NCBI RefSeq assembly: GCF_007565055.1
Contig: NC_044556.1
Location: 136,809,808-136,873,807 of the forward strand
Length of the DNA: 64,000 nt
Direction: 5' to 3'
Source of the DNA: Rhinopithecus roxellana
Taxonomy: Eukaryota > Chordata > Mammalia > Primates > Cercopithecidae
Each line of letters opens with the position of its first letter. Positions within the stretch are counted from its first letter, which is position 1. This document shows, piece after piece, positions 23,289 through 34,394 of the stretch. The translations under genes and the position numbers were made by a program. The notes under the pieces were generated by a model that worked only from the letters and a program-made list of their open reading frames with translations, searched no databases and was not told the origin of the DNA.

Positions 23289-26200
23289 ATGGCAGGATCA
23301 AGTTCACACATAACAATATTAACCTTAAATGTTAATGGACTAAATGCTCCAATTAAAAGACACAGACTGGCAAACTGGATAAAGAGTCAAGACCCATCAG
23401 TCTGCTGTATTCAGGAGACCCATCTCACATGCAGAGACATACATAGGCTCAAAATAAAGGGATGGAGGAAGATCTACCAAGCAAATGGAGAACAAAAAAA
23501 AGCAGGGGTTGCAATCCTAGTCTCTGATAAAACAGACTTTAAACCATCAAAGATCAAAAGAGACAAAGAAGGCCATTACATAATGGTAAAGGGATCAATT
23601 CAACAGGAAGAGCTAACTCTCCTAAATATATATGCACCCAATACAGGAGCACCCAGATTCATAAAGCAAGTCCTTAGAGACTTACAAAGAGACTTAGACT
23701 CCCATACAATAATAATGGGGGACTTCAACACTCCGCTGTCAACATTAGACAGATCAACGAGACAGAAAGTTAACAAGGATATCCAGGAATTGAACTCATC
23801 TCTGCACCAAGCGGACCTAATAGACATCTATAGAACTCTCCACCCCAAATCAACAGAATATACATTCTTCTCAGCACCACATCGCACTTATTCCAAAATT
23901 GACCACATAATTGGAAGTAAAGCACTCCTCAGCAAATGTAAAAGAACAGAAATTATAACAAACTGTCTCTCAGACCACAGTGCAATCAAACTAGAACTCA
24001 GGACTAAGAAACTCAATCAAAACCGCTCAACTACATGGAAACTGAACAACCTGCTCCTGAATGACTACTGGGTACATAACGAAATGAAAGCGGAAATAAA
24101 GATGTTCTTTGAAACCAATGAGAACAAAGATACAACATACCAGAATCTCTGGGACACATTTAAAGCAGTGTGTAGAGGGAAATTTATAGCACTAAATGCC
24201 CACAAGAGAAAGCAGGAAAGATCTAAAATTGACACTCTAACATCACAATTAAAAGAACTAGAGAGGCAAGAGCAATCACATTCAAAAGCTAGCAGAAGGC
24301 AAGAAATAACTAAGATCAGAGCAGAACTGAAGGAGATAGAGACACAAAAAACCCTCCAAAAAATCAATGAATCCAGGAGTTGGTTTTTTGAAAAGATCAA
24401 CAAAATTGACAGACCGCTAGCAAGGCTAATAAAGAAAAAAAGAGAGAGGAATCAAATAGATGCAATAAAAAATGATAAAGGGGATATCACCACTGACCCC
24501 ACAGAAATACAAACTACCATCAGAGAATACTATAAACGCCTCTACGCAAATCAACTAGAAAATCTAGAAGAAATGGATAATTTCCTGGACACTTACACTC
24601 TCCCAAGGCTAAACCAGGAAGAAGTTGAATCCCTGAATAGACCAATAGCAGGCTCTGAAATTGAGGCAACAATTAATAGCCTACCCACCAAAAAAAGTCC
24701 AGGACCAGATGGATTCACAGCTGAATTCTACCAGAGGTACAAGGAGGAGCTGGTACCATTCCTTCTGAAACTATTCCAATCAATAGAAAAAGAGGGAATC
24801 CTCCCTAACTCATTTTATGAGGCCAACATCATCCTGATACCAAAGCCTGGCAGAGACACAACAAAAAAAGAGAATTTTAGACCAATATCCCTGATGAACA
24901 TTGATGCAAAAATCCTCAATAAAATACTGGCAAACCGGATTCAGCAGCACATCAAAAAGCTTATCCACCATGATCAAGTGGGCTTCATCCCTGGGATGCA
25001 AGGCTGGTTCAACATTCGCAAATCAATAAACGTAATCCAGCATATAAACAGAACCAAAGACAAGAACCACATGATTGTCTCAATAGATGCAGAAAAGGCT
25101 TTTGACAAAATTCAACAGCCCTTCATGCTAAAAACGCTCAATAAATTCGGTATTGATGGAACGTACCTCAAAATAATAAGAGCTATTTATGACAAACCCA
25201 CAGCTAATATCATACTGAATGGGCAAAAACTGGAAAAATTCCCTTTGAAAACTGGCACAAGACAGGGATGCCCTCTCTCACCACTCCTATTCAACATAGT
25301 GTTGGAAGTTCTGGCTAGGGCAATCAGGCAAGAGAAAGAAATCAAGGGTATCCAGTTAGGAAAAGAAGAAGTCAAATTGTCCCTGTTTGCAGATGACATG
25401 ATTGTATATTTAGAAAACCCCATCGTCTCAGCCCAAAATCTCCTTAAGCTGATAAGCAACTTCAGCAAAGTCTCAGGATACAAAATTAATGTGCAAAAAT
25501 CACAAGCATTCTTATACACCAGCAACAGACAAGCAGAGAGCCAAATCAGGAATGAACTTCCATTCACAATTGCTTCAAAGAGAATAAAATACCTAGGAAT
25601 CCAGCTTACAAGGGATGTAAAGGACCTCTTCAAGGAGAACTACAAACCACTGCTCAGTGAAATCAAAGAGGACACAAACAAATGGAAGAACATACCATGC
25701 TCATGGATAGGAAGAATCAATATCGTGAAAATGGCCATACTCCCCAAGGTTATTTATAGATTCAATGCCATCCCCATCAAGCTACCAATGACTTTCTTCA
25801 CAGAATTGGAAAAAACTGCTTTAAAGTTCATATGGAACCAAAAAAGAGCCCGCATTGCCAAGACAATCCTAAGTCAAAAGGACAAAGCTGGAGGCGTCAC
25901 GCTACCTGACTTCAAACTATACTACAAGGCTACAGTAACCAAAACAGCATGGTACTGGTACCAAAACAGAGATATAGACCAATGGAACAGAACAGAGTCC
26001 TCAGAAATAATACCGCACATCTACAGCCATCTGATCTTTGACAAACCTGAGAGAAACAAGAAATGGGGAAAGGATTCCCTATTTAATAAATGGTGCTGGG
26101 AAAATTGGCTAGCCATAAGTAGAAAGCTGAAACTGGATCCTTTCCTTACCCCTTATACGAAGATTAATTCAAGATGGATTAGAGACTTAAATGTTAGACC

Positions 26201-27116
26201 TAATACCATAAAAACCCTAGAAGAAAATCTAGGTAGTACCATTCAGGACATAGGCATGGGCAAGGACTTCATGTCTAAAACACCAAAAGCAACGGCAGCA
26301 AAAGCCAAAATTGACAAATGGGATCTAATTAAACTAAAGAGCTTCTGCACAGCAAAAGAAACTACCATCAGAGTGAACAGGCAACCTACAGAATGGGAGA
26401 AAATTTTTGCAACCTACTCATCTGACAAAGGGCTAATATCCAGAATCTACAAAGAACTCAAACAAATATACGAGAAAAAAACAAACAACCCCATCAAAAA
26501 GTGGGGAAAGGATATGAACAGACATTTCTCAAAAGAAGATATTCATACAGCCAACAGACACATGAAAAAATGCTCATCATCACTGGCCATCAGAGAAATG
26601 CAAATCAAAACCACAATGAGATACCATCTCACACCAGTTAGAATGGCAATCATTAAGAAGTCAGGAAACAACAGGTGTTGGAGAGGATGTGGAGAAATAG
26701 GAACACTTTTACACTGTTGGTGGGATTGTAAACTAGTTCAACCATTATGGAAAAGAGTATGGCAATTCCTCAAGGATCTAGAACTAGATGTACCATATGA
26801 CCCAGCCATCCCACTACTGGGTATATACCCAAAGGATTATAAATTATTCTACTACAAAGACACATGTACACGTATGTTTATTGCGGCACTATTCACAATA
26901 GCAAAGACTTGGAATCAACCCAAATGTCCATCTGTGACAGACTGGATTAAGAAAATGTGGCACATATACACCATGGAATACTATGCAGCCATAAAAAAGG
27001 ATGAGTTTGCGTCCTTTGTAGGGACATGGATGCAGCTGGAAACCATCATTCTTAGCAAACTATCACAAGAAGAGAAAACCAAACACCGCATGTTCTCACT
27101 CATAGGTGGGAACTGA
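23289..27116 (+). CDS. L1 ORF2p, endonuclease and reverse transcriptase (1275 aa)
   Basis: ORF2p nicks target DNA and primes reverse transcription there (TPRT). The N-terminal APE-like endonuclease shows LNVNGLNAP (Asn14), CIQETHL (Glu43), IMGDFNTPLS (Asp145 region) and SDHSAIKLE (catalytic His). The reverse-transcriptase core has the catalytic FADD in SLFADDMIVY near residue 702. The C-terminal Cys-rich motif CX3CX7HX4C is present (CWRGCG...HCWWDC), and the protein ends SLIGGN. The length, 1275 aa, equals human ORF2p. All motifs are intact with no internal stop, so the enzyme is predicted to be functional. Confidence 0.97.
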   Translation: MAGSSSHITILTLNVNGLNAPIKRHRLANWIKSQDPSVCCIQETHLTCRDIHRLKIKGWRKIYQANGEQKKAGVAILVSDKTDFKPSKIKRDKEGHYIMVKGSIQQEELTLLNIYAPNTGAPRFIKQVLRDLQRDLDSHTIIMGDFNTPLSTLDRSTRQKVNKDIQELNSSLHQADLIDIYRTLHPKSTEYTFFSAPHRTYSKIDHIIGSKALLSKCKRTEIITNCLSDHSAIKLELRTKKLNQNRSTTWKLNNLLLNDYWVHNEMKAEIKMFFETNENKDTTYQNLWDTFKAVCRGKFIALNAHKRKQERSKIDTLTSQLKELERQEQSHSKASRRQEITKIRAELKEIETQKTLQKINESRSWFFEKINKIDRPLARLIKKKRERNQIDAIKNDKGDITTDPTEIQTTIREYYKRLYANQLENLEEMDNFLDTYTLPRLNQEEVESLNRPIAGSEIEATINSLPTKKSPGPDGFTAEFYQRYKEELVPFLLKLFQSIEKEGILPNSFYEANIILIPKPGRDTTKKENFRPISLMNIDAKILNKILANRIQQHIKKLIHHDQVGFIPGMQGWFNIRKSINVIQHINRTKDKNHMIVSIDAEKAFDKIQQPFMLKTLNKFGIDGTYLKIIRAIYDKPTANIILNGQKLEKFPLKTGTRQGCPLSPLLFNIVLEVLARAIRQEKEIKGIQLGKEEVKLSLFADDMIVYLENPIVSAQNLLKLISNFSKVSGYKINVQKSQAFLYTSNRQAESQIRNELPFTIASKRIKYLGIQLTRDVKDLFKENYKPLLSEIKEDTNKWKNIPCSWIGRINIVKMAILPKVIYRFNAIPIKLPMTFFTELEKTALKFIWNQKRARIAKTILSQKDKAGGVTLPDFKLYYKATVTKTAWYWYQNRDIDQWNRTESSEIIPHIYSHLIFDKPERNKKWGKDSLFNKWCWENWLAISRKLKLDPFLTPYTKINSRWIRDLNVRPNTIKTLEENLGSTIQDIGMGKDFMSKTPKATAAKAKIDKWDLIKLKSFCTAKETTIRVNRQPTEWEKIFATYSSDKGLISRIYKELKQIYEKKTNNPIKKWGKDMNRHFSKEDIHTANRHMKKCSSSLAIREMQIKTTMRYHLTPVRMAIIKKSGNNRCWRGCGEIGTLLHCWWDCKLVQPLWKRVWQFLKDLELDVPYDPAIPLLGIYPKDYKLFYYKDTCTRMFIAALFTIAKTWNQPKCPSVTDWIKKMWHIYTMEYYAAIKKDEFASFVGTWMQLETIILSKLSQEEKTKHRMFSLIGGN

Positions 27117-27171
27117 ACAATGAGATCACTTGGACTCGGGAAGGGGAACATCACACACTGGGGTCTATCAT

Positions 27172-27207
27172 GGGGAGGGGGGAGGGGGGAGGGGGGAGGA
27201 GGGAGGG
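27172..27207 (+). repeat. G-rich polypurine tract in L1 3' UTR
   Basis: Four runs of four to six G separated by single A form the G-quadruplex-prone tract typical of L1PA 3' UTRs. Confidence 0.85.
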
Positions 27208-27352
27208 ATTGCATTGGGGAGTTATACATGATATAAATGATGAATTGATGGGTGCTGACGAGTTGATGGGTGCAGCACACCAACATGGCATAAGTATACA
27301 TATGTAACAAACCTGCACGTTATGCACATGTACCCTAGAACTTAAAGTATAA

Positions 27353-27380
<28 letters not shown>

Positions 27381-27383
<3 letters not shown>

Positions 27384-27396
27384 ATATGGTAGTTTT
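27381..27396 (+). repeat. 3' copy of L1 target-site duplication
   Basis: GAAATATGGTAGTTTT follows the poly(A) tail directly, with 16/16 identity to the 5' copy. Confidence 0.97.
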
Positions 27397-27505
27397 TAGA
27401 AGATAGCTTTTATTACTAGTACTTGGATATCTTTTCAGTACCCTTGTTCTTAAAATTGTTAGGGCATTAGAAAGGATATAAATTTCACTTATAAAACCTT
27501 GGATT

Positions 27506-27824
27506 GAGCTGGTTGCAGTGGCTCATGCCTGTAATCCCAGCATTTTGGAAGACCGAAGTAGGTGGATCACCTGAGGTCGGGAGTTTGAGACCAGCCTGAC
27601 CAACTTTAGTAGAGAAACTCTGTCTCTACTAAAAATACAAAATTAGCTGGGTATGGTGACACATGCCTGTAATCCCAGCTACTTGGGAGGCTGAGGCAGG
27701 GGGATCACTTTAACCAGGGAGGTGGAGGTTGCAGTAAGTGGAGATCATGCCCTTGCACTCCAGCCTGGGCAACAAGAGGAAAACTCCATCTCAAAAAAAT
27801 AAACAAAATAAAACAAAAAAACAA
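27506..27824 (+). mobile_element. Alu
   Basis: A full dimer with an A/C-rich tail. Duplication AAACCTTGGATT / AAACTTTGGATT. Confidence 0.92.
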
Positions 27825-27859
27825 ACTTTGGATTATACTTAATTGTTGTTATATGCTTG

Positions 27860-28212
27860 CTGCTTTTATAAGTCTGTTCCCATGATGCCAATAAAGACAT
27901 ACCCAAGACTGGATAATTTATGAAAGAAAATAGGTTTAATGAACTCACAATTCCATGTGGCTGGGGAGGCCTCACAATCATGGTGGAAGGCAAAGGAGAA
28001 GCAAAGGCATATCTTACATGGTGGCAAGCAAGAGAGCTTGTGCAGGGGAACTCCCACTTATAAAACCATTAGATCTCATGAGACTTATTCAATGCCATGA
28101 GAACAGTATGGGAGAAACTGCCCCCATAATTCAGTAATTTCTACTTGGCCCCTCCCTTGACATATGGGGATTATTGCAATTCAAGGTGACATTTGGGTGG
28201 AACATAGCCAAA
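27860..28212 (-). mobile_element. MST/THE1-type (ERVL-MaLR) LTR
   Basis: The complement of an MST LTR: AAAGACATACCCAAGACTGG, GGGAGGCCTCACAATCATGG, TTATAAAACCATTAGATCTC, AACTGCCCCCATAATTCAGT and CATAGCCAAACCGTATCA. An Alu inserted near its end (28227-28531). Confidence 0.85.
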
Positions 28213-28226
28213 CCGTATCACTGCTT

Positions 28227-28531
28227 TTTTTTTTTTTTTTTTTTTTTTTGAGACAGAGTTTGGATCTTGTTGCCCAGGCAGGAGTGCAACATTGCTGATC
28301 TTGGCTCACTGCAACCTCTGCCTCCCAGTTTCAAGTGATTCTCCTGCCTCAGCCTCCCTAGTAGCTGGGATTATGGGCATGTGCCACCACACATGGCTAA
28401 TTTTGTATTTTTAGTAGAGACGGAGTTTCTCCTTATTGGTCAGGCAGGTCTCAAACTCCCAACCTCAGGTGATCCACCCACCTAGGCCTCCCAAGGTGCT
28501 GGGATTACAGGCATGAGCCACCGCGCCCAGC
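28227..28531 (-). mobile_element. Alu inserted at end of MST LTR
   Basis: A full Alu. Perfect duplication CCGTATCACTGCTT (28213-28226 and 28532-28545). Confidence 0.94.
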
Positions 28532-29129
28532 CCGTATCACTGCTTCATAGGAGTAAGGCCATTGGTATCTCTCACCAAGAATTGTAGGCATCTTTATTTG
28601 TTAAATGTTTATATGTTATAGAAACTTCATATGTCATTAAAGGCATTCAGAATCCTTTTCTAGTGTGAGTCCTTTCCCATTTTATTAAGAAAGACGGACA
28701 TTGTTAGACATATTTATTCTTGGAGATTTATCTATATGTCTGAATCATACAACACTAGCTCTGGGTAGACATGTCTTAACAGAAATATATTGAATAGTGT
28801 GTGGATGATTTTCATTCAGAACTTTTGTAAGAAACAACCATCTCTGGAAAATCTCTGTATTTTGTCAAACTGTTCTCCAGGCCAACACAAATTAGTTTGT
28901 TCAAGATACCTTAATGGATAATATTCTGGAAAATGCCTGTCAAACATTAGGGTTAGCTCAACTTTTTTTTTCCTTTTCTCTTTTTTCTTTTCTTGGTTCT
29001 TTTTAGACTTGTTTTATTTGGTGTTTATTTGTTTATTATTTCTGAAAAAATGTAATCCATTCTAACTGTTGTAATCAATATAAAATTATCTTTGGGAGCT
29101 TGTTGGGTGTGATATTGTGATATAATAAG

Positions 29130-29900
29130 AAATATATATTCAGTCTCAGTTCCTGGTTCTTAGCATATAGCTCCTAAAACCCTTGGAATACTGGGAATGA
29201 GAAAAGTCTTTAGTATGCTAATGAGATGACTGGGGTTTGGGGGCTGCTAGATAACTTTAGGATAGGGGCTGGACTCTAGAAAGACCAAGACATGATTAGA
29301 GGATTGGGATTTTCAGCTCCACTTTCCAACCTCCAGGTAGGAAAAAGAGGCTAAAGTTTCAGTTGATCACCAATGGCCAATGATGGCATCATGTCTACGA
29401 TGTGAGGCCTCCATAAAAACTCCAAAGGATAGGGTTTGGAGAACTTCTAGGTTGGTAAACAAGAACATATCCAGTTACCAGGAGAGTGGCACATCCCAGC
29501 CCCATGGGGTCAGAAGCTCCTGCACTTGGGACCCTTTCAAATCTTGCCCTATGGATTTCTTCATCTGCCTCTTTATTTGTATCCTTTAAATTATCCTTTG
29601 TAATGAATGAGTGAATGTAAATAAAATCTTTCCTTGAGTTCCATGAGATGTTCTAGCAAATTAGTTAAACCTAAGGAGGAGGTTGTGGGAACCCCAATTT
29701 ATAGCTGGTTGGTCAGGAGAACAGATTCACAATATGAGGCTTGCAATTGGTGTCTGAATTGGGAAACAGTCTTTTGAGACTGAGCCCTTAGCATTTGGTA
29801 TCTGACACTATCTGCAGGTAGATACTATTAGAATCGAATTAAATTATAGGATACTCATTGGTGTCTGCAGAAGAATCTAGTCTCAGAAATGTGTTAAGTG
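29130..29900 (+). repeat. Probable ERV LTR
   Basis: Recognisable LTR-style landmarks: GATGTGAGGCCTCCATAAAA, a poly(A) signal AATAAA near 29621, then GGAACCCCAATTTATAGCTG, GACTGAGCCCTTAGCATTTG and GGTAGATACTATTAGAATCG. It has no coding capacity. The family is not certain. Confidence 0.55.
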
Positions 29901-30469
29901 GTGTGTGAGAGTAGAAAAATACCTGTTTCTTTTCTATCTCTAATAATTGGGTTTAAATCAACATAGACTATTAAAAAGTCTGGATACAGCAAATATAAAT
30001 TTATATATCACATAATGTGTAATGGAACTATTGTAGTAGTACAAGACAAAGTCTAAACTGATTTTTCTTAAGAAAAGTAAATTATAATGAATACTTATGA
30101 ATAAAATTGCATATGTGAACACAGTTAACATTTTGTCAACCTTACCAACAAACTTAATGTGTGTTTTCTGCCACTAGACCATAAGTGCTATGTGTCCCTT
30201 TTTACTTTTTTCAAAAATTATTTTTGTGCGTAGTTAGTTACAACTGTTAAGTAATGGAATATTTGGCATAATTTTTATATTCATTCTTATAAATCTGATT
30301 TTATAATTAGTGTAGAAATTATGTTCTTTTTCTTATATTCATGTAAGACAAAAGACACTATAAAATTATCAGTGTCTTACCCTATAAGGTAATGATAAAC
30401 AAAATGTTTTATTTTGAGCGATATAGTGAATACCCAGGCATATAGACATAGGTAAACCAAAAATAAAAT

Positions 30470-31410
30470 TCTAAGCCCCAACCAACTGATGGACGTTGGC
30501 TAAGGGCATTCCAAAGTTAACCTGAAAAACTAATTCAAGCCATGATGGGAAGGCAGCGGGGGTGAAAATGCCTCATTATTCCCTCTTCTCTTTTGGAGTT
30601 CAGGCACAACTGACCACCATTAACATTAAAACAGATCTTTAGACTGACAAAGTAGACTCTTTGTAGCAATGAGATACCAAATTCCACCTGACTCTAACAT
30701 AGCATCATGTGACAGGTAGCAGGTCCTGAAAGGAATCAAAGCATTTTACCCCAAATTATATTTCTTTGCCATATCGTGAAATAGTTGTGCAAAACTATCT
30801 CTTATGGGGAAAATCTTCATTCTGAATCTACATTCAGGAAATGTATATTCTCTCCTGGATCAGGGAAATGTACATTGAGTAAATGTAAATAAAATATTTA
30901 CATTTTACAGGAAATATACATTTCCCTGATCCAGCAGAGAATCTACCCTGGTAAGAAACATTTACAATGGATTTTCTCTGAAGCCTTTTATCTGGAAGCC
31001 TCTTCTTCTTCATAATGAGAACTTTGGTCTCCAGAACCCCTTATCTTAGTCTAGACATTACCTTCTATTGATTCTAGGTTTTTAGACAATAACTTAACTA
31101 TTTCAACCAATTGCCAATCAGAATATCTTTGAATCTACCCATGACCTGGCACCCCCCACTTGGAGTTGTCCTGCCTTTCCAGACTGAACAAGTGTATATC
31201 ATACATCTTATATCTTACATGCGTTGATTGATGCTTTATGTCTCCCTAAAATGTGTAAAACCAAGTTGTAGTCTGACCACCGTGGCCATATATTCTCAGG
31301 ATCGCTTGGGGCTGTATCACAGGCCATTGGTCACTCATATTTGGTTCAGAATAAATCTCTTCAAATATTTTACAGAGTTTGACTCTTTTCATTGACATAT
31401 ATTTCAGGTT
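30470..31410 (+). repeat. Probable ERV LTR (MER-type)
   Basis: AAGGGCATTCCAAAGTTAAC, GAGTTCAGGCACAACTGACC, GTGACAGGTAGCAGGTCCTG, GTCTCCCTAAAATGTGTAAA, then a poly(A) signal in CAGAATAAATCTCTTC and ATTTTACAGAGTTTGACTC form one colinear LTR-like unit. A hairpin at 30847-30942 interrupts it. Confidence 0.6.
30847..30942. repeat. 96-nt near-perfect inverted repeat (hairpin)
   Basis: Arms 30847-30872 and 30917-30942 are complementary at 25 of 26 positions. Inside the loop a second stem pairs 30881-30891 with 30895-30905 at 11/11, leaving a 3-nt AAA loop. It sits within an old LTR. Confidence 0.9.
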
Positions 31411-32214
31411 TGCTGCTTTTTTGGGGGAAGCTGGATAGTTTTTATTATTGGATTGGACATTTTAAAGAAAAGTTTCTTATCTAGAATTTAAAAAAAATAT
31501 ACAGTAGAGAAAATATATGAATTTTTAAAGACATTTTGTGACTAAAGTTGTTGTCGTAGTTCAAGGATGTGTTTTAAGTGGTTTTATAATTTAAAAAAAT
31601 CTTTATTTTTAGATGTAATACCTTATAATGTGAAAATTAAAAAAATTTAAGATGCCTCCCAGACTGTCTAAAAAAGAAAACCCTCAAAAAACAATGTCTG
31701 TTAAGCTTGTTCATTTTATTGGTGCATTTTCTGTAAAAATAATCTTTATACCAGTCTATCATATTTGACTTGATTTAGGGCATTAGAATATCTTAATCTA
31801 GCCCTAACTACTCACACAAGAATACTTCTCTTCTGCTCTTCAGCCTTTAGTTCACAAATACCAAGGAGTTACAGTGATTTATACTGTTATATTTAGAACA
31901 ATGTGTAATAGCAACATGTTGAAAGGCGTTTTAAATGATGAATCTTTCTCCCTTAAATTATTATCTTTAATTAATCTAGCACATACTATTTTCTCATTGG
32001 TAAGAGCACATTAAGAGATAGTAAAGTCTACCAAATACAGACAAACTAATGTGCAATACACCAAGGAATCATTTTACAAAAGATGCAAAGGATGCCTGTC
32101 TACAGTTGGTTTTTCTAATGCCTTGCCCCCAAATAGGATTAATTATAGATTCATGACATTATGTAAATAGAAATGGTAGTAGAACCATAGCGATTATTTA
32201 ATCTAGCTACCAGC
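31411..32214. other. Non-coding, no recognised feature
   Basis: Strongly A/T-rich, no recognised repeat or gene. Confidence 0.6.
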
Positions 32215-32400
32215 TAGGGCTGCCACAACAAAATAATACATGTTGGGTGGCTTAAACAACACAAATTTATTTCTTGCAGTCCTAGAGGCAGAGAAGTTCA
32301 AGATCAAGGTGCCAGCAAATTTAGTTTCTAGTGAAGACTTCTTTCCTAGCTTGTATAAGGCTGCCTTCTCACTGTGTGCTCACATGATCTCTTCTTTGTG

Positions 32401-32822
32401 TGTCTTAGTTTGTTTTCTGTTGTTATAACTGAATATCAGAGAGAGGATAATTTATAAAGAAAATAAGTTTATTTTTTACAGTTGTGGAGACTGGGAAGTC
32501 CAAGGTCTACGTGCTACATATGGTGAGGGCCTTTTTGCTAGTAGGGACTCTCTGCAGAGTTCTGAAGCAGTGCAGGGTATCACACAGGGATAGTGCTCAT
32601 GAGAGGCAGCCAAACTGGCCTTATAACAAACCCACTGTCGTGATCACTAACCTACTCCCTTAATAATCCATTAACCCTTTAATCCATGGATAGATTAATC
32701 CATTCATGAGGGCAAAGCCCTCATAACCCAATCACCTCCCAAAGATGATACCTCTCAACATTGCTGCATTGGGGATCAAGTTTCTAATACATGAATTTTG
32801 GGGGATACATTCAAACCATAGC
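32401..32822 (-). mobile_element. Inner MaLR-like LTR
   Basis: Starts TGTCTTAGTTTG and ends CCATAGCA (TG...CA). Contains GGAGACTGGGAAGTCCAAGG, CTCATAACCCAATCACCTCC and ACATTGCTGCATTGGGGATC. It is inserted in the outer LTR in the same orientation. Confidence 0.7.
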
Positions 32823-32835
32823 ACATTTAGGGATA

Positions 32836-32880
32836 GAGAGAGAGAGAGAGAGGGAGAGAGCGCATGTGAGAGAGAGCAAG
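32836..32880 (+). repeat. (GA)n microsatellite
   Basis: GA runs with interruptions inside the outer MaLR LTR. Confidence 0.92.
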
Positions 32881-33050
32881 CTCTTCAGTGTTTCTTCTTA
32901 AAGACCGAAACCTATTGAATCAGGGCCTGAAACTTATTACTTCATTTAAGCTTAATTATTTCCTTAGATGCTGCATATCTCAGTATAGGTGCACTGGTGA
33001 TTAGAGATTCACCATATGAATATTAGGACACAAACATTCAGTCCATAGCA

Positions 33051-33653
33051 CCAATATCATAACTTTATGAAGTAGAAATAGATCAGTCAGAATGACAGAA
33101 ATTCAGGATTAAAAGAGACCTAACATCTCTTGGTTTTCCTAAAATCTTTTAAATAACTTGACAAAGAGAATTCATGGCAAAACTGGAACTCTTAGTTACT
33201 TGATTCAAAGCTAAAAGCTCTTTCTATTACATTACTATCTTCTCTCCTTGTAGAGTTCACTTGTCTTTTCCAAGTTACTGATTTCCTTTCATTGCAAGAG
33301 AATGCACAACCCTAGGTTCTTAAATTGGATCATTTTTAAGGTTTTAAAAGAGCTATTAGAAGTTTTGTGGTATTTTTGGTGTTCCTGTTGCTTGTTTTCT
33401 TCTTTAGGTTTATAGCTTTTATCAGATTCTTAAGGTAGTCTATAATAGCAAAAGAGTCCATCCACTAAGCAGTAACTTTCTACATACTACCAGAGTGACA
33501 GTCTTTTCACTCACAACTCTCTTTTTATGCTAAATGTGGTTTATCCACTCAATCAAAAACCAATGAAGAGTATTCTGGATGTTTCTAGTACTGAGTTTCA
33601 TGCTATTATTAGAAAAATGAATACCATGATTCAGTTATAAAAACTTAGTGAAA
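33051..33653. other. Non-coding, no recognised feature
   Basis: The first 180 bp resemble an old MIR/L2-like piece (GGAACTCTTAGTTACTTGATTC), too diverged to assign. Confidence 0.5.
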
Positions 33654-33940
33654 GGCTGAGCAAGGTGGCTTATGCCTGTAATCTCAGTGCCTTAGGAGGC
33701 CAAGGAGGGAGGATTCTTGAGACCAAGAGTTCAAGACCAACCTAGGCAACATAGTGGGACCTTGTTTCTACCAAAAAAAAAAAGAAAAAGGAAAATTAGC
33801 TGGGTACAGTGGTGCATGCCTGTTGTCCTTCCTAGCTACGCAGGAGACTGAGGCAGCAGGATTGCTTGAGCCCAAAAGTTTGCCACCAACCTGGGCAACA
33901 TAGAGAGACCTTGTCTGTACTAAAAATAAAAATTAAAAAA
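33654..33940 (+). mobile_element. Old Alu (AluJ-like)
   Basis: A diverged dimer with TGTTGTCCTTCCTAGCTACG in the right arm and an A-rich tail that abuts the next Alu. Confidence 0.88.
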
Positions 33941-34367
33941 GGATACTGGATGCGTTGACTCACGCTTATAATCTCAGCACTTTGAGAGGCCGGGGTGGGC
34001 AGATTGCTTGAGCTTAGGAGTTCAAGACCAGCCTAGGCAACATGGCAGCACCCCATCTCTACAAAAAATACAAAAATTAGCTGGGTGTGATGGCATCCAC
34101 CTGTAGTTCTAGTTCTTTAGGAAGCTGAGGTGGAAGGACTATTGATCCCAGGGGTTTGAAACTGCGGCGAACCATGATCATACCAGCTGGTGTTGGTCTT
34201 GAAGCCTAGGTTGGTCTTGAACTCCTGGGCTCAAGCAATCCTCCTGCCTTGGTTTTCCTAGAGCACCAAGATTACAGATGTGAGCCACCTTGCCCAGCCT
34301 AGGTGATAGAGTGAGACCTTGTCTCTAAAACAAACAAATGAATAAATGAACAAACAAACAAACAAAT
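33941..34367 (+). mobile_element. Chimeric Alu containing an inverted Alu arm
   Basis: A plus-strand Alu runs to CATGATCATACCA. It is then interrupted at about 34191-34299 by a minus-strand Alu left arm (complement starts GGCTGGGCAAGGTGGCTCAC), and resumes at AGGTGATAGAGTGAGACC with a (CAAA)n tail. Confidence 0.85.
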
Positions 34368-34394
34368 TGAAGGTGGAGTTGAGGAACAATTGTG

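Larger units (their letters stand above)
21176..27380 (+). mobile_element. Full-length, apparently intact L1 retrotransposon
   Basis: The element starts GGGGGCGGAGCAAGATGG, the canonical primate L1 5' end. It has a 1033-bp 5' UTR, uninterrupted ORF1 and ORF2 separated by 63 nt, a 3' UTR with a G-rich tract, AATAAA at 27351-27356 and an A tail of about 27 bases. It is flanked by a perfect 16-bp target-site duplication. It resembles the L1PA lineage, and in an Old World monkey would belong to the local young L1 families. Intact frames plus an unmutated duplication point to a recent insertion that may still be active. Confidence 0.97.
32215..33050 (-). mobile_element. MLT1-type LTR with a second LTR nested inside
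   Basis: Outer pieces 32215-32400 (GGGCTGCCACAACAAAATAA ... CACATGATCTCTTC) and 32823-33050 (GACACAAACATTCAGTCCAT) are two halves of one minus-oriented MaLR LTR. The (GA)n tract at 32836-32880 lies in the second half. Confidence 0.7.
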
